DNA from: an uncultured Clostridium sp.
Lineage (GTDB): Bacteria > Bacillota_I > Bacilli_A > Acholeplasmatales > Anaeroplasmataceae
Assembly: GCA_946540005.1 (NCBI GenBank)
Contig: CAMNHY010000007.1
Span: 1 to 54,477 of the forward strand
Length of the DNA stretch: 54,477 bases
Direction of reading: 5' to 3'
The notes beneath the pieces were generated by a model. It did not search any database. It saw nothing but the letters and a program-made list of their open reading frames with translations, and had not been told where the DNA came from. The translations under genes were made by a program, and so were the position numbers. Below, piece by piece: positions 36,201-44,272 of this stretch. Each line of letters begins with the position of its first letter. Position 1 is the stretch's first letter.

Positions 36201-36462
36201 AACAAATAATTCCATCAGGGCGTTCTTTTCTTATAATCTTTGCAACATTTTCAAGATCTAACGCTTCCATATAAACCTTATCAGCAATCTTAGTATCAGT
36301 CATTATTGTAGCTGGATTAGAATTAACAAGTACAACTTCATATCCTTCTTCCTTTAAAGCTAGACAAGCTTGAGTACCTGCATAATCAAATTCAGCACCT
36401 TGTCCAATTTTAATAGGACCACTACCAATAATTAAAATTTTTTTCAAATCTAATCTTTTCAT
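33283..36462 (-). CDS. carB: Carbamoyl-phosphate synthase large subunit
   Basis: 1059 residues, full length. Two homologous ATP-grasp halves are seen. The first starts [23 protein letters not shown] and has [22 protein letters not shown]. The second starts [22 protein letters not shown] and has [22 protein letters not shown]. The C-terminal MGS-like domain (about 930-1059) is the usual site for UMP and PRPP control. It makes carbamoyl phosphate from bicarbonate and the ammonia delivered by CarA. It follows carA by 1 base. Confidence 0.98.
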   Translation of the reverse strand: [1059 protein letters not shown]

Positions 36463-36463
36463 A

Positions 36464-37549
36464 TTACTTACCTTCTTTAAATAAATCCATATTTTCTAAA
36501 AACTTTTGAAAGATATATCTACTATCTTCAGGTCCGGCCGCACTTTCAGGGTGGTATTGAACAGATATAACTTTATTTTCTTTATCCATCATACCTTCGG
36601 CTTCATTATCAAGTAAATTGATATGAGTTAATTCTAAGCCAGTATTAGCTAAAGATGATTTATCTATAGCGTAAGAATGATTTTGACTTGTAATTTCAAT
36701 TTTTGAAGTTATTAAATTTTTAACAGGATGATTAGCACCACGATGACCAAACTTCATCTTATAAGTTTTAGCTCCATATGCTAAACCTATCATTTGATGA
36801 CCTAAACAAATCCCAAGCATTGGAAGTTTACCTTTTAAAGTCTTAATAGTATCAATTACTGGAGTTACATCAATTGGATCACCTGGCCCATTTGAAATAA
36901 ATAATCCATCAGGCTTATACGATAAAATCTTTTCTGAAGGTGTATCAAAAGGTACGACTACAACATTACATTTAAAGTAATTTAACATTCTAATAATATT
37001 AAGCTTGCAACCACAATCTATAGCTACAACTGTATATTTATAATTTTGGCATCTTGAATACCATACCTTTTTAGTAGAAACTCTACTAACTTGATCATGT
37101 CTATAATTAAAAGAAGCTAGTTCTTCTAAACATTTCTCAAGAGGATAAGACGCATCACAAATCATCGCCTTCATAGATCCACAGTCACGAATAATACGAG
37201 TTATTTCTCTAGTATCTACATCAGAAATACCTACCGCATGACTTTCTTTCATTTTATCACCTAAAGTTTCTGTGAATCTAAAATTTGAAGGAAGATCATT
37301 ATATTCATGCACAATAAATCCTGACATATAAACGCCATTAGATTCATAATCTTCACTAGTTAGACCATAATTTCCAATTAATGGATAAGTCATAACTACA
37401 AATTGATCACAGTAACTAGGATCTGACATTATCTCTTGATATCCAACCATTGATGTGTTGAATACAATCTCAGCAATCTTTTTTTCATTTGACCCAAAAC
37501 CTTGGCCATAGAAAACCTTGCCATTTTCAAGAACTAGCTTTTTATTCAT
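36464..37549 (-). CDS. carA: Carbamoyl-phosphate synthase small (glutaminase) subunit
   Basis: 361 residues from the ATG at 37547-37549 (MNKKLVLENGKVFYG), with AAAAGGAG before it; the longer frame to 37618 lies within pyrC. The class I amidotransferase nucleophile Cys is in LGICLGHQMIGLAYG and the His-Glu pair in SVQYHPESAAGPED. The N-terminal CPS domain carries the usual VFNTSMVGYQEIMSDPSY. It produces ammonia from glutamine for CarB. Only one carAB copy is present in the window, so arginine synthesis, if any, would share it. Confidence 0.97.
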   Translation of the reverse strand: MNKKLVLENGKVFYGQGFGSNEKKIAEIVFNTSMVGYQEIMSDPSYCDQFVVMTYPLIGNYGLTSEDYESNGVYMSGFIVHEYNDLPSNFRFTETLGDKMKESHAVGISDVDTREITRIIRDCGSMKAMICDASYPLEKCLEELASFNYRHDQVSRVSTKKVWYSRCQNYKYTVVAIDCGCKLNIIRMLNYFKCNVVVVPFDTPSEKILSYKPDGLFISNGPGDPIDVTPVIDTIKTLKGKLPMLGICLGHQMIGLAYGAKTYKMKFGHRGANHPVKNLITSKIEITSQNHSYAIDKSSLANTGLELTHINLLDNEAEGMMDKENKVISVQYHPESAAGPEDSRYIFQKFLENMDLFKEGK

Positions 37550-37550
37550 A

Positions 37551-38756
37551 TTAAATTTCTCCTTTTTGTTTCTGATATACAACTTTACCATTACATATAG
37601 TAAGTGTATTAAAACCATACATACTCATGTTTATATATGGACAATTGTGTCCTTTTGATTCAATTTCAGTTTCTTTGTATGTATGTATATTGTCTATATC
37701 TAAGACACATAAATTAGCAATTGCACCAACTTCTATCTTATTTAATTTTAAACCTGCTAACCTTCTTGGATTGTTAGATAACCAATCCTCAAAATCCTTA
37801 AATGAAGCTTTTTTAGTTTTTATCAAATATGTATAAACTAAAGGTGCACATGTTTCTAAACCAATTATTCCATTTGCTGCCTTATCATATTCTTTAGCTT
37901 TATCTTCAAAACTATGTGGTGCATGATCAGTTGCGATAACACTTGCAACTCCAGATAGTAGCGCATTTATTGTTTCTAATCTATTTTCTTCGCTTCGTAA
38001 AGGTGGATTCATTTTCCAATTACTATCTTTAATCATCTCATTGTTTAAAAATAAATGATGAGGTGTAACTTCACAACTTATTTTATATCCTTTGTTTTGT
38101 GCATCTTTGATTGCCTCAAAACTTTCTTTACAAGACATATGACAGAAATGATATTTAACATTATATTTTTTAGCTTCTTCAATTTCTCTTCTTACTGCTA
38201 AATATTCACCTTTTGGATCTTGCTTATATATATTATCTTCTGCATGTGAAGCTATAAATAAATCATATTTCTTTATTTTTTCTAAAGCTTCATCTAATAA
38301 TTTGATATTATTTATTCCAACACCATCATCTGAAAAATATCTAGTTTTTGACTTTAAATTATCAATATCAGATAATTTTTCACCTTTTTCACCTACAGAT
38401 ACGCTTGCATAAGGAATACATTCAATTACTGCATCTTTCTTTATAATATCTTCTTCAACTTTTAAATTATCTAAATTATCTGGACAAGGATTTAGGTTTG
38501 GCATTAAGAATACAGTAGTAAAACCTCCTTTAGCAGCTGCCTTTGAACCAGTTAAAATTGTTTCTTTATACTCAAAACCTGGTTCTCTAAAATGAACATG
38601 TAAATCAGTTAATCCTGGACAAACATATCCATTATTTAAATCAATTCCTTCGCCTTCTATATAATCTTCAATTTTAATAATTTTATTTCCTTCGATTAGA
38701 ATATCTTTTTTAACTAATTCTGTTCCTATTCTAATTCTTCCATTTTTTAATAACAT
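37551..38756 (-). CDS. pyrC: Dihydroorotase (class I)
   Basis: 401 residues. The metal-binding DLHVHFREPGFEYKE motif near residue 50, further His ligands (including FCHMSCKES and EVTPHHLFLN) and the catalytic Asp in IATDHAPHSFEDK mark the class I dihydroorotase of Bacillus type. It closes carbamoyl-aspartate to dihydroorotate. It lies 2 bases downstream of pyrB in the Bacillus gene order. Confidence 0.96.
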   Translation of the reverse strand: MLLKNGRIRIGTELVKKDILIEGNKIIKIEDYIEGEGIDLNNGYVCPGLTDLHVHFREPGFEYKETILTGSKAAAKGGFTTVFLMPNLNPCPDNLDNLKVEEDIIKKDAVIECIPYASVSVGEKGEKLSDIDNLKSKTRYFSDDGVGINNIKLLDEALEKIKKYDLFIASHAEDNIYKQDPKGEYLAVRREIEEAKKYNVKYHFCHMSCKESFEAIKDAQNKGYKISCEVTPHHLFLNNEMIKDSNWKMNPPLRSEENRLETINALLSGVASVIATDHAPHSFEDKAKEYDKAANGIIGLETCAPLVYTYLIKTKKASFKDFEDWLSNNPRRLAGLKLNKIEVGAIANLCVLDIDNIHTYKETEIESKGHNCPYINMSMYGFNTLTICNGKVVYQKQKGEI

Positions 38757-38758
38757 TT

Positions 38759-39628
38759 TTATAAATTTCCTTCTAATACTTCTTTTATAACGGCCATTCT
38801 TACATAAACGCCATTAGTCATTTGTTTAAAAATTCTACTTTTTTCACATTCAACAACATCATCAGCAATTTCTATACCTCTATTAACAGGTGCAGGATGC
38901 ATGATAATTGCATTTTCTTTCATATTATTTACTCTATCCATATTAAGACCATATTTTTTATGGTATTCTTCCTTTGACATGTTCAAAGTAGCATTTCTTT
39001 CAAATTGAACTCTTAATAACATTATTACATCACATGTCTTAATAGCTTCATCTAGGTCAATTACTTCTGCTGTATCATCTAAGAAATCTTTAGGACCTGC
39101 AATATATACTTTCATTCCTAATCTTTTCATTATTTCAGCATTTGTATGCGCAACTCTTGAATGAACTATATCACCTACAATACAACATTTTAAGCCTTCA
39201 AACTTTGAAAATTCTTCTTTAATTGTCATTAAATCTAATAAACTTTGTGTAGGATGTGAACCACTTCCATCACCAGCATTAATAATTGGCATATTTACAT
39301 TCTCAAGTTCTTTATAATATTCATTTTGACTATGTCTAATAATTACAGCATCAAAACCTAACGCTTCTAAGGTTTTAACCGTATCATATAAAGTCTCTCC
39401 TTTATTTACAGAACTTTGCGAAACATTAATATCATCAAACTTTATTCCAAGCTTTAACATTGCCATCACGAAACTGTTATGAGTACGTGTTGAATTCTCA
39501 AAAAAAAGAGTGGCAATTCTCTTATCTGGATAAGAAAGAGAAAAACCACTCTTTAATTGGAATGCTAAAGAAAGAATTTGATTAATTTGTTGCAAAGTTA
39601 AACTTTTCAAATTAAATAATCCTTTCAT
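38759..39628 (-). CDS. pyrB: Aspartate carbamoyltransferase catalytic subunit
   Basis: 289 residues from the ATG at 39626-39628, which has AGAGGTGG six bases before it; an upstream GTG at 39637 overlaps that site. Carbamoyl-phosphate binding ENSTRTHNSFVMAM, the aspartate-side HPAPVNRG, and GDGSGSHPTQSLLDL are the family signatures. No regulatory pyrI follows, as in Bacillus, so control should be at the leader upstream. It is the first gene of pyrBC-carAB-pyrKDFE. Confidence 0.96.
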   Translation of the reverse strand: MKGLFNLKSLTLQQINQILSLAFQLKSGFSLSYPDKRIATLFFENSTRTHNSFVMAMLKLGIKFDDINVSQSSVNKGETLYDTVKTLEALGFDAVIIRHSQNEYYKELENVNMPIINAGDGSGSHPTQSLLDLMTIKEEFSKFEGLKCCIVGDIVHSRVAHTNAEIMKRLGMKVYIAGPKDFLDDTAEVIDLDEAIKTCDVIMLLRVQFERNATLNMSKEEYHKKYGLNMDRVNNMKENAIIMHPAPVNRGIEIADDVVECEKSRIFKQMTNGVYVRMAVIKEVLEGNL

Positions 39629-39645
39629 ACAATCCACCTCTTTAT

Positions 39646-39703
39646 AAAAAAAGATTCTTAGCCTAGACTAAGAATCAATTGCCTTGATTAATTAAAATCT
39701 AGG
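39646..39703 (-). promoter_or_regulatory. pyr operon attenuator: terminator with competing antiterminator
   Basis: On the minus strand a perfect 9-bp stem GATTCTTAG/CTAAGAATC with loop TCTAGG is followed by seven T (39646-39676). The loop TCTAGG is exactly complementary to CCTAGA (39698-39703) upstream; together with AATCAA/TTGATT this forms a longer alternative hairpin that takes up the first terminator arm. The two folds exclude one another, a transcription-attenuation design. I see no PyrR-binding consensus (the GNGAGG loop), so the sensing factor is open. Confidence 0.75.
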
Positions 39704-39724
39704 TTCTTTATTTTTTCTATTTAA

Positions 39725-39753
39725 ATTTTAGCACATAGATTTTTTAAAATCTA
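39725..39753 (-). promoter_or_regulatory. Candidate pyrB promoter with overlapping palindrome
   Basis: Minus-strand TAAAAT (39725-39730) with a weak TAGATT -35 at 17 bases (39748-39753). The -35 and spacer are covered by TAGATTTT-N2-AAAATCTA, 8-bp arms (39736-39753), which could be an operator or a minor terminator of the GGDEF gene. Confidence 0.4.
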
Positions 39754-39787
39754 GTATGAATTTTAATATATTTTCTGAAATCGTTTT

Positions 39788-41269
39788 CTATTTATAAAAT
39801 CTATAATATTCTTCTTTTAAATTCTTAACATCGTATAGAATTTTATCAGCTCTCTCTTCAGCACTTTGTATTGTAATACCTGTATCATTAATAACAATAC
39901 CTGCACTAAATTTATCTATATCATCAGTATTAAATAGACGTAATCTAAATAATTTTTCTAATTTTTTAATAATATCGTCTTTTTTATAATCATTACTGAT
40001 TAGAATGAATTCGTCTCCACCAATTCTATATAAAGAATCATTTGGCATAGCTTTTTCAATATTATGTACAAATTTAATTAAATATTTATCACCAAATTTA
40101 TGACCGAACGTATCATTAATAACCTTTAATTTATTAACATCAAAATAAATTAATGAACCAAAATTCTTACTCTTTCTAATTGAATCGTATTTTGCACGTG
40201 AAAAACATTTTGTTAAAGCATCATGAGAATAATCATTCTTTAATTTATTAAATTCAAAATTAATATCATCAGCATCTTGAGCTTTTTCATAATAATATTG
40301 AGAATGCTTCTTAGTTAATCTGTTTTTATATTCTAGAAGAGATGAATACTTTTCTAAGGCTGAAATATATTCAACTAAATTATATTCTTTACTAATACTT
40401 TCAACATATAATTTGTACAAATCTATATTCATTAAAGTACTTTGTCTAGAATTAATATATATTTTACAAACTTTATATACATCATCTAATCTATTTCTTT
40501 CATATAAATTAGATAAAATAGCCACATGAAGATCAATATAAGAATAAAATAAATTACTCTTAGAATCCTGAAATGCATGTTCAACATAATCATCTACAGT
40601 TTTATTAATTACTTCATCATCATAACAATCATTTCCAAAAGATAAGACTCTAAATGTATCTATATAATAAATTAAATCTTCAGTTTTATCATATAAAGAT
40701 TTATTATTTTTATTTAATAAATCGATAACTAGATTTTTGAATTTAGTAGAATTATCAAAATCATTTAAATAAGTATAAATAATTACAAAATTTAATAATA
40801 TTGAAACCTTTTTTTCATCAGTTACACAATTATAAATATTATCATATATATATAAGTTTTCATTTAAAGCTTCACTATAAAGATTTTCTTCATATAAAGC
40901 ACTAACTAAAAAACATTCAGTATAATATAAAAAAGTTTTATCTAAACCATCTATCTTTTTAGCTTCAAGTGAGAACTCTATGGCTCTACTTCTATCACCT
41001 AAAATTAAATATATCAAAGATTGGCCATAATAATAATAGCCTAAATTTTGTGGTGTTTTTTCTAACTTGTTTTTAAAATTTTCTAATAATATAACTAAAT
41101 ATTTATATGCTTCCTCAGAATAAAAAATATCAAACAAACCAACAAGAATCATAAGAGAATAGTAATTTTCTTCTTTTTCCTCTCCAAGAAAAGAATGAAT
41201 AGCTGGCAAATATGTATTTTTATCTATATTATGATTAATAATTAAATTTTTTGCTTCATCAATAGTCAT
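39788..41269 (-). CDS. Diguanylate cyclase-like protein with TPR-type N-terminus
   Basis: 493 residues. The N-terminal 320 residues are a chain of helical pairs with repeated Tyr/Leu patterns, such as YYYYGQSLIYLILGDRSRAIEFSLEAKKI, resembling tetratricopeptide repeats. The C-terminal GGDEF domain starts near HDALTKCFSRAKYDSI and has an intact active site YRIGGDEF (GGDEF at 417-421). The inhibitory I-site RxxD is not kept: the aligned residues 408-411 are MPND. No membrane helix is seen, so it is a soluble sensor. It probably makes cyclic di-GMP, but EAL/HD-GYP partners are not in the window. It has its own strong promoter. Confidence 0.85.
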   Translation of the reverse strand: MTIDEAKNLIINHNIDKNTYLPAIHSFLGEEKEENYYSLMILVGLFDIFYSEEAYKYLVILLENFKNKLEKTPQNLGYYYYGQSLIYLILGDRSRAIEFSLEAKKIDGLDKTFLYYTECFLVSALYEENLYSEALNENLYIYDNIYNCVTDEKKVSILLNFVIIYTYLNDFDNSTKFKNLVIDLLNKNNKSLYDKTEDLIYYIDTFRVLSFGNDCYDDEVINKTVDDYVEHAFQDSKSNLFYSYIDLHVAILSNLYERNRLDDVYKVCKIYINSRQSTLMNIDLYKLYVESISKEYNLVEYISALEKYSSLLEYKNRLTKKHSQYYYEKAQDADDINFEFNKLKNDYSHDALTKCFSRAKYDSIRKSKNFGSLIYFDVNKLKVINDTFGHKFGDKYLIKFVHNIEKAMPNDSLYRIGGDEFILISNDYKKDDIIKKLEKLFRLRLFNTDDIDKFSAGIVINDTGITIQSAEERADKILYDVKNLKEEYYRFYK

Positions 41270-41295
41270 ATTTTTCCCTCTTTTTTCCTTGTCTT

Positions 41296-41324
41296 ATTGT
41301 ATCATATATATATTTGGATGTCAA
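41296..41324 (-). promoter_or_regulatory. Promoter of the GGDEF gene
   Basis: Minus-strand TTGACA (41319-41324), 17-base spacer ending in TGA, TACAAT (41296-41301). Perfect -35 and extended -10. Confidence 0.8.
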
Positions 41325-41357
41325 AAATTTGTATATTTTTTTTAAAATATAAAAAGC

Positions 41358-41391
41358 AAAAAATGGTTATAATATTGTTATTATAACCATT
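41358..41391 (-). terminator. Intrinsic terminator after kduD
   Basis: Perfect 13-bp stem AATGGTTATAATA/TATTATAACCATT with loop ACAA, then T run on the minus strand (41358-41363). Confidence 0.9.
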
Positions 41392-41397
41392 AAAAGA

Positions 41398-42201
41398 TTA
41401 TTTAGGTTGTTTACCGATATAAGCTAAGATACCACCATCTACGTATAAGATATGACCATTTACGAAGTTAGATGCATCTGAAGCTAAGAATACTGCAGGA
41501 CCTTGAAGGTCTTCTGGATTACCCCAACGTGCAGCTGGAGTCTTAGCAATAATAAATTGATCAAATGGATGGCGACTACCATCTGGTTGAATCTCACGAA
41601 GTGGAGCAGTTTGTGGAGTAGCAATGTATCCAGGTCCAATACCATTACATTGAATATTGAATTCACCATATTCTGATGCGATGTTCTTTGTTAACATCTT
41701 TAATCCACCCTTAGCAGCTGCATAAGCAGAAACTGTTTCACGACCTAATTCTGACATCATTGAACAAATGTTAATGATCTTACCATGACCTTTCTTAATC
41801 ATGCTTGGAATTACAGCCTTAGCCATAATAAATGGTCCATTTAAATCAATATCAATAACCTTACGGAAATCAGCAGCGCTCATTTCAGTCATAGGAATAC
41901 GCTTAATAATACCTGCATTATTAACTAAAATGTCAATTGTACCTAATTCTTTTTCGATACTTTCAATCATTTTAGAAACTTCTTCTTCCTTAGTTACATC
42001 ACAAATATAACCTTTAGCTTCTATTCCAATTTTCTTATAATTAGCAATACCTTCTGCTAATTTTTCTTCATTTCTATCATTGAATGCAATTTTAGCACCA
42101 GCTTTAGCAAGAGCAGATGCAATAGCAAATCCGATACCATAAGTACCACCTGTAACTAGTGCTACTTTACCTTCTAAAGAAAACATTTCTTGTGAAAACA
42201 T
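41398..42201 (-). CDS. kduD: 2-dehydro-3-deoxy-D-gluconate 5-dehydrogenase
   Basis: 267 residues, classical SDR. The NAD-binding TGGTYGIGFAIA (about 17-28), the NNAG motif at LVNNAGII and the catalytic Ser/Tyr/Lys with SAYAAAKGG are present. The family (KduD, IdnO-like) interconverts 2-dehydro-3-deoxygluconate and 3-deoxy-D-glycero-2,5-hexodiulosonate. Directly next to kduI, kdgK and eda, the assignment as KduD is supported by context. It starts 21 bases downstream of kduI with AAGGGG. Confidence 0.93.
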   Translation of the reverse strand: MFSQEMFSLEGKVALVTGGTYGIGFAIASALAKAGAKIAFNDRNEEKLAEGIANYKKIGIEAKGYICDVTKEEEVSKMIESIEKELGTIDILVNNAGIIKRIPMTEMSAADFRKVIDIDLNGPFIMAKAVIPSMIKKGHGKIINICSMMSELGRETVSAYAAAKGGLKMLTKNIASEYGEFNIQCNGIGPGYIATPQTAPLREIQPDGSRHPFDQFIIAKTPAARWGNPEDLQGPAVFLASDASNFVNGHILYVDGGILAYIGKQPK

Positions 42202-42222
42202 ATATAGAACCCCTTAATTATA

Positions 42223-43101
42223 TTATTTTAAATCTTTAGTTTCTAACCAGTCTTGGTCATCGTAATCTTGGTTTTCTCCACACATTGCCCAAATAAATGT
42301 ATAATTATTTGTTGCAGATGCTGCATGGATTGACCATGCTGGTGAAATAACAGCTTGATCTGGTCCCATTACAATGTGACGAGTTTCATCAGGACGACCC
42401 ATTAAATGGAATACTCTATCTTCTTCTGCGAAATCAAAATAATAATATACTTCCATTCTACGTTCATGTAAATGGCATGGCATTGTATTCCAGCATGAAC
42501 CAGTAGCAAGTGCAGTCATACCCATAGCTAATTGACATGAATCAATGATTGCAGTATTAACATATTGGTTAATAACACGCTTATTCATATGAGCTTCATC
42601 ACCAAGGTGCTTATGAATACATTCAACAGCTTTAATATCACCCTTGAATGAATCTAAATTTTCTTTTGTATATGCAATATATACAGTTGGGTATGTCTTA
42701 TGAGCTGGGCTTGAAGACATATAGAATTTAGCAGGATTCTTTGAATCTACTGATTCAAACTTAATCTCTTTAACACCCATACCAATATACATACCATCAC
42801 GTGGTTTAATATCATATGTAGCACCATCAAGAGTAACTTTACCTGCACCACCAACATTAATAAATGCCATTTCACGACGCTCTAAGAAGAATTTGCAACG
42901 CATTGCATCATTACCTTCTAATTGAAGAGTTTTTGTTACTGGTTTAATACCACCAACAATAATTCTATCTTGATGAGAATAAGTTAAAACAACATCGTCA
43001 TCAGCAAATACTTCTTCAATAAGATAATTCTTTCTTAACTTTTCAGTATCGTAAAATTTTGAATCTTCTGGATTATTAGCATATCTAACATCAAATTTCA
43101 T
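42223..43101 (-). CDS. kduI: 5-dehydro-4-deoxy-D-glucuronate isomerase
   Basis: 292 residues, close to the 278 of E. coli KduI. The cupin metal site is visible as MPCHLHERRMEVYYYFDF (two His and a Glu) and a later His in AWSIHAAS. N-terminal RYANNPEDSKFYDTEKLR is the family start. It converts the unsaturated-uronate product 4-deoxy-L-threo-5-hexosulose uronate to the KduD substrate. It lies behind a strong terminator hairpin (43115-43148) whose T run touches its RBS, so its expression may be set by readthrough. Confidence 0.95.
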   Translation of the reverse strand: MKFDVRYANNPEDSKFYDTEKLRKNYLIEEVFADDDVVLTYSHQDRIIVGGIKPVTKTLQLEGNDAMRCKFFLERREMAFINVGGAGKVTLDGATYDIKPRDGMYIGMGVKEIKFESVDSKNPAKFYMSSSPAHKTYPTVYIAYTKENLDSFKGDIKAVECIHKHLGDEAHMNKRVINQYVNTAIIDSCQLAMGMTALATGSCWNTMPCHLHERRMEVYYYFDFAEEDRVFHLMGRPDETRHIVMGPDQAVISPAWSIHAASATNNYTFIWAMCGENQDYDDQDWLETKDLK

Positions 43102-43114
43102 AAAAATTCTCCTT

Positions 43115-43148
43115 TTTTAAAAAGAAAGAGGTGCTAGAGTAGCACCTC
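43115..43148 (-). terminator. Terminator-like hairpin between kdgK and kduI
   Basis: Perfect 9-bp stem GAGGTGCTA/TAGCACCTC, loop CTC, then TTTCTTTTT on the minus strand. The kduI AAAGGAG begins within about 10 bases, so there is no room for a promoter between them. It acts either as a partial terminator or an attenuator. Confidence 0.8.
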
Positions 43149-43204
43149 ATATTAAATTATTTTTTAATTTATATAGCTTACTCAAATAATTATTTATTTA
43201 ATAA

Positions 43205-44248
43205 TTAACGTTGAACTCTACCTGAAGCGTCTCCACCAGCAAGCTTTTCAACTTCCTTAACTGTAACTAGGTTGTAGTCACCGTTAATAGTATGCTTTAA
43301 TGCTGAAGCAGCAACAGCAAATTCTAGAGCTTCACCTTGAGTCTTCTTAGTTAATAAACCGTAAATTAAACCACCAGCGAATGAATCTCCACCACCAACA
43401 CGGTCGATGATTGGGTCGATGTCATAACGCTTAGATTGATAGAACTCTTCACCATCATAGATAAGAGCCTTCCAACCATTGTGAGTAGCTGAGAATGATT
43501 CTCTTAATGTTGAAACAACATACTTGAATCCGAATTCCTTCTTCATTTGCTTGAAGATTTCATAGTATCCATCAGCATCAGTCTTACCACCAGTTACGTC
43601 AGCATCTGGTTTGAATCCTAAGCATAATTGAGCATCTTCTTCATTACCAATACATACGTCAACATATTTCATTAATGGCTTCATAACTGAAATAGCCTTT
43701 TCAGATGTCCATAACTTAGCACGGAAGTTTAAGTCAACTGAAACGATAACACCATGCTTCTTAGCAGCCTTTAAAGCAGCTTCAAGAACTTTTGCAGAAG
43801 CATCAGAAATAGCAGGAGTAATACCTGACCAGTGGAACCAACCAGCACCTTCGAAAATCTTATCGAAATCGAAATCTTCAACTTTTGCTTCAGCAATTGC
43901 AGAATGAGCTCTGTCATAAACTACTGAAGAAGCACGCATTGAAGCACCAGTTTCAGAATAGTAAATACCAATTCTTTCACCACCACGAGCGATATTAGAT
44001 GTATCAACACCATATCTTCTTAATGAATTTAAAGCAGCTTGACCAATTGGATTGTCAGGTAACTTTGTAATAAATGCAGCATCAAGTCCATAGTTAGCGC
44101 ATGATACAGCAACGTTAGCCTCACCACCACCGAAAATGATATCGAATTGATTAGCTTGAACAAAACGAGTATTCATTGGTGTAGATAAACGTAACATGAT
44201 TTCACCCATTGTTACGACTTTTTTTGAATTTGGTTGTAAATTCTTCAT
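43205..44248 (-). CDS. kdgK: 2-dehydro-3-deoxygluconokinase (PfkB family), copy 1
   Basis: 347 residues. The PfkB N-terminal glycine motif is FGGGEANVAVSCANYG, and the ATP/anion-hole signature is DRVGGGDSFAGGLIYGLL with the catalytic Asp. MGEIMLRLSTP is typical of KdgK. It phosphorylates 2-keto-3-deoxygluconate to KDPG, which Eda then cleaves. A second kinase of the same family (44762-45793) lies two genes upstream. Both end in similar short tails (GRVQR, AEVQR), showing common origin. Confidence 0.88.
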   Translation of the reverse strand: MKNLQPNSKKVVTMGEIMLRLSTPMNTRFVQANQFDIIFGGGEANVAVSCANYGLDAAFITKLPDNPIGQAALNSLRRYGVDTSNIARGGERIGIYYSETGASMRASSVVYDRAHSAIAEAKVEDFDFDKIFEGAGWFHWSGITPAISDASAKVLEAALKAAKKHGVIVSVDLNFRAKLWTSEKAISVMKPLMKYVDVCIGNEEDAQLCLGFKPDADVTGGKTDADGYYEIFKQMKKEFGFKYVVSTLRESFSATHNGWKALIYDGEEFYQSKRYDIDPIIDRVGGGDSFAGGLIYGLLTKKTQGEALEFAVAASALKHTINGDYNLVTVKEVEKLAGGDASGRVQR

Positions 44249-44272
44249 AACTTAAAAATCTCCTTAATATAA

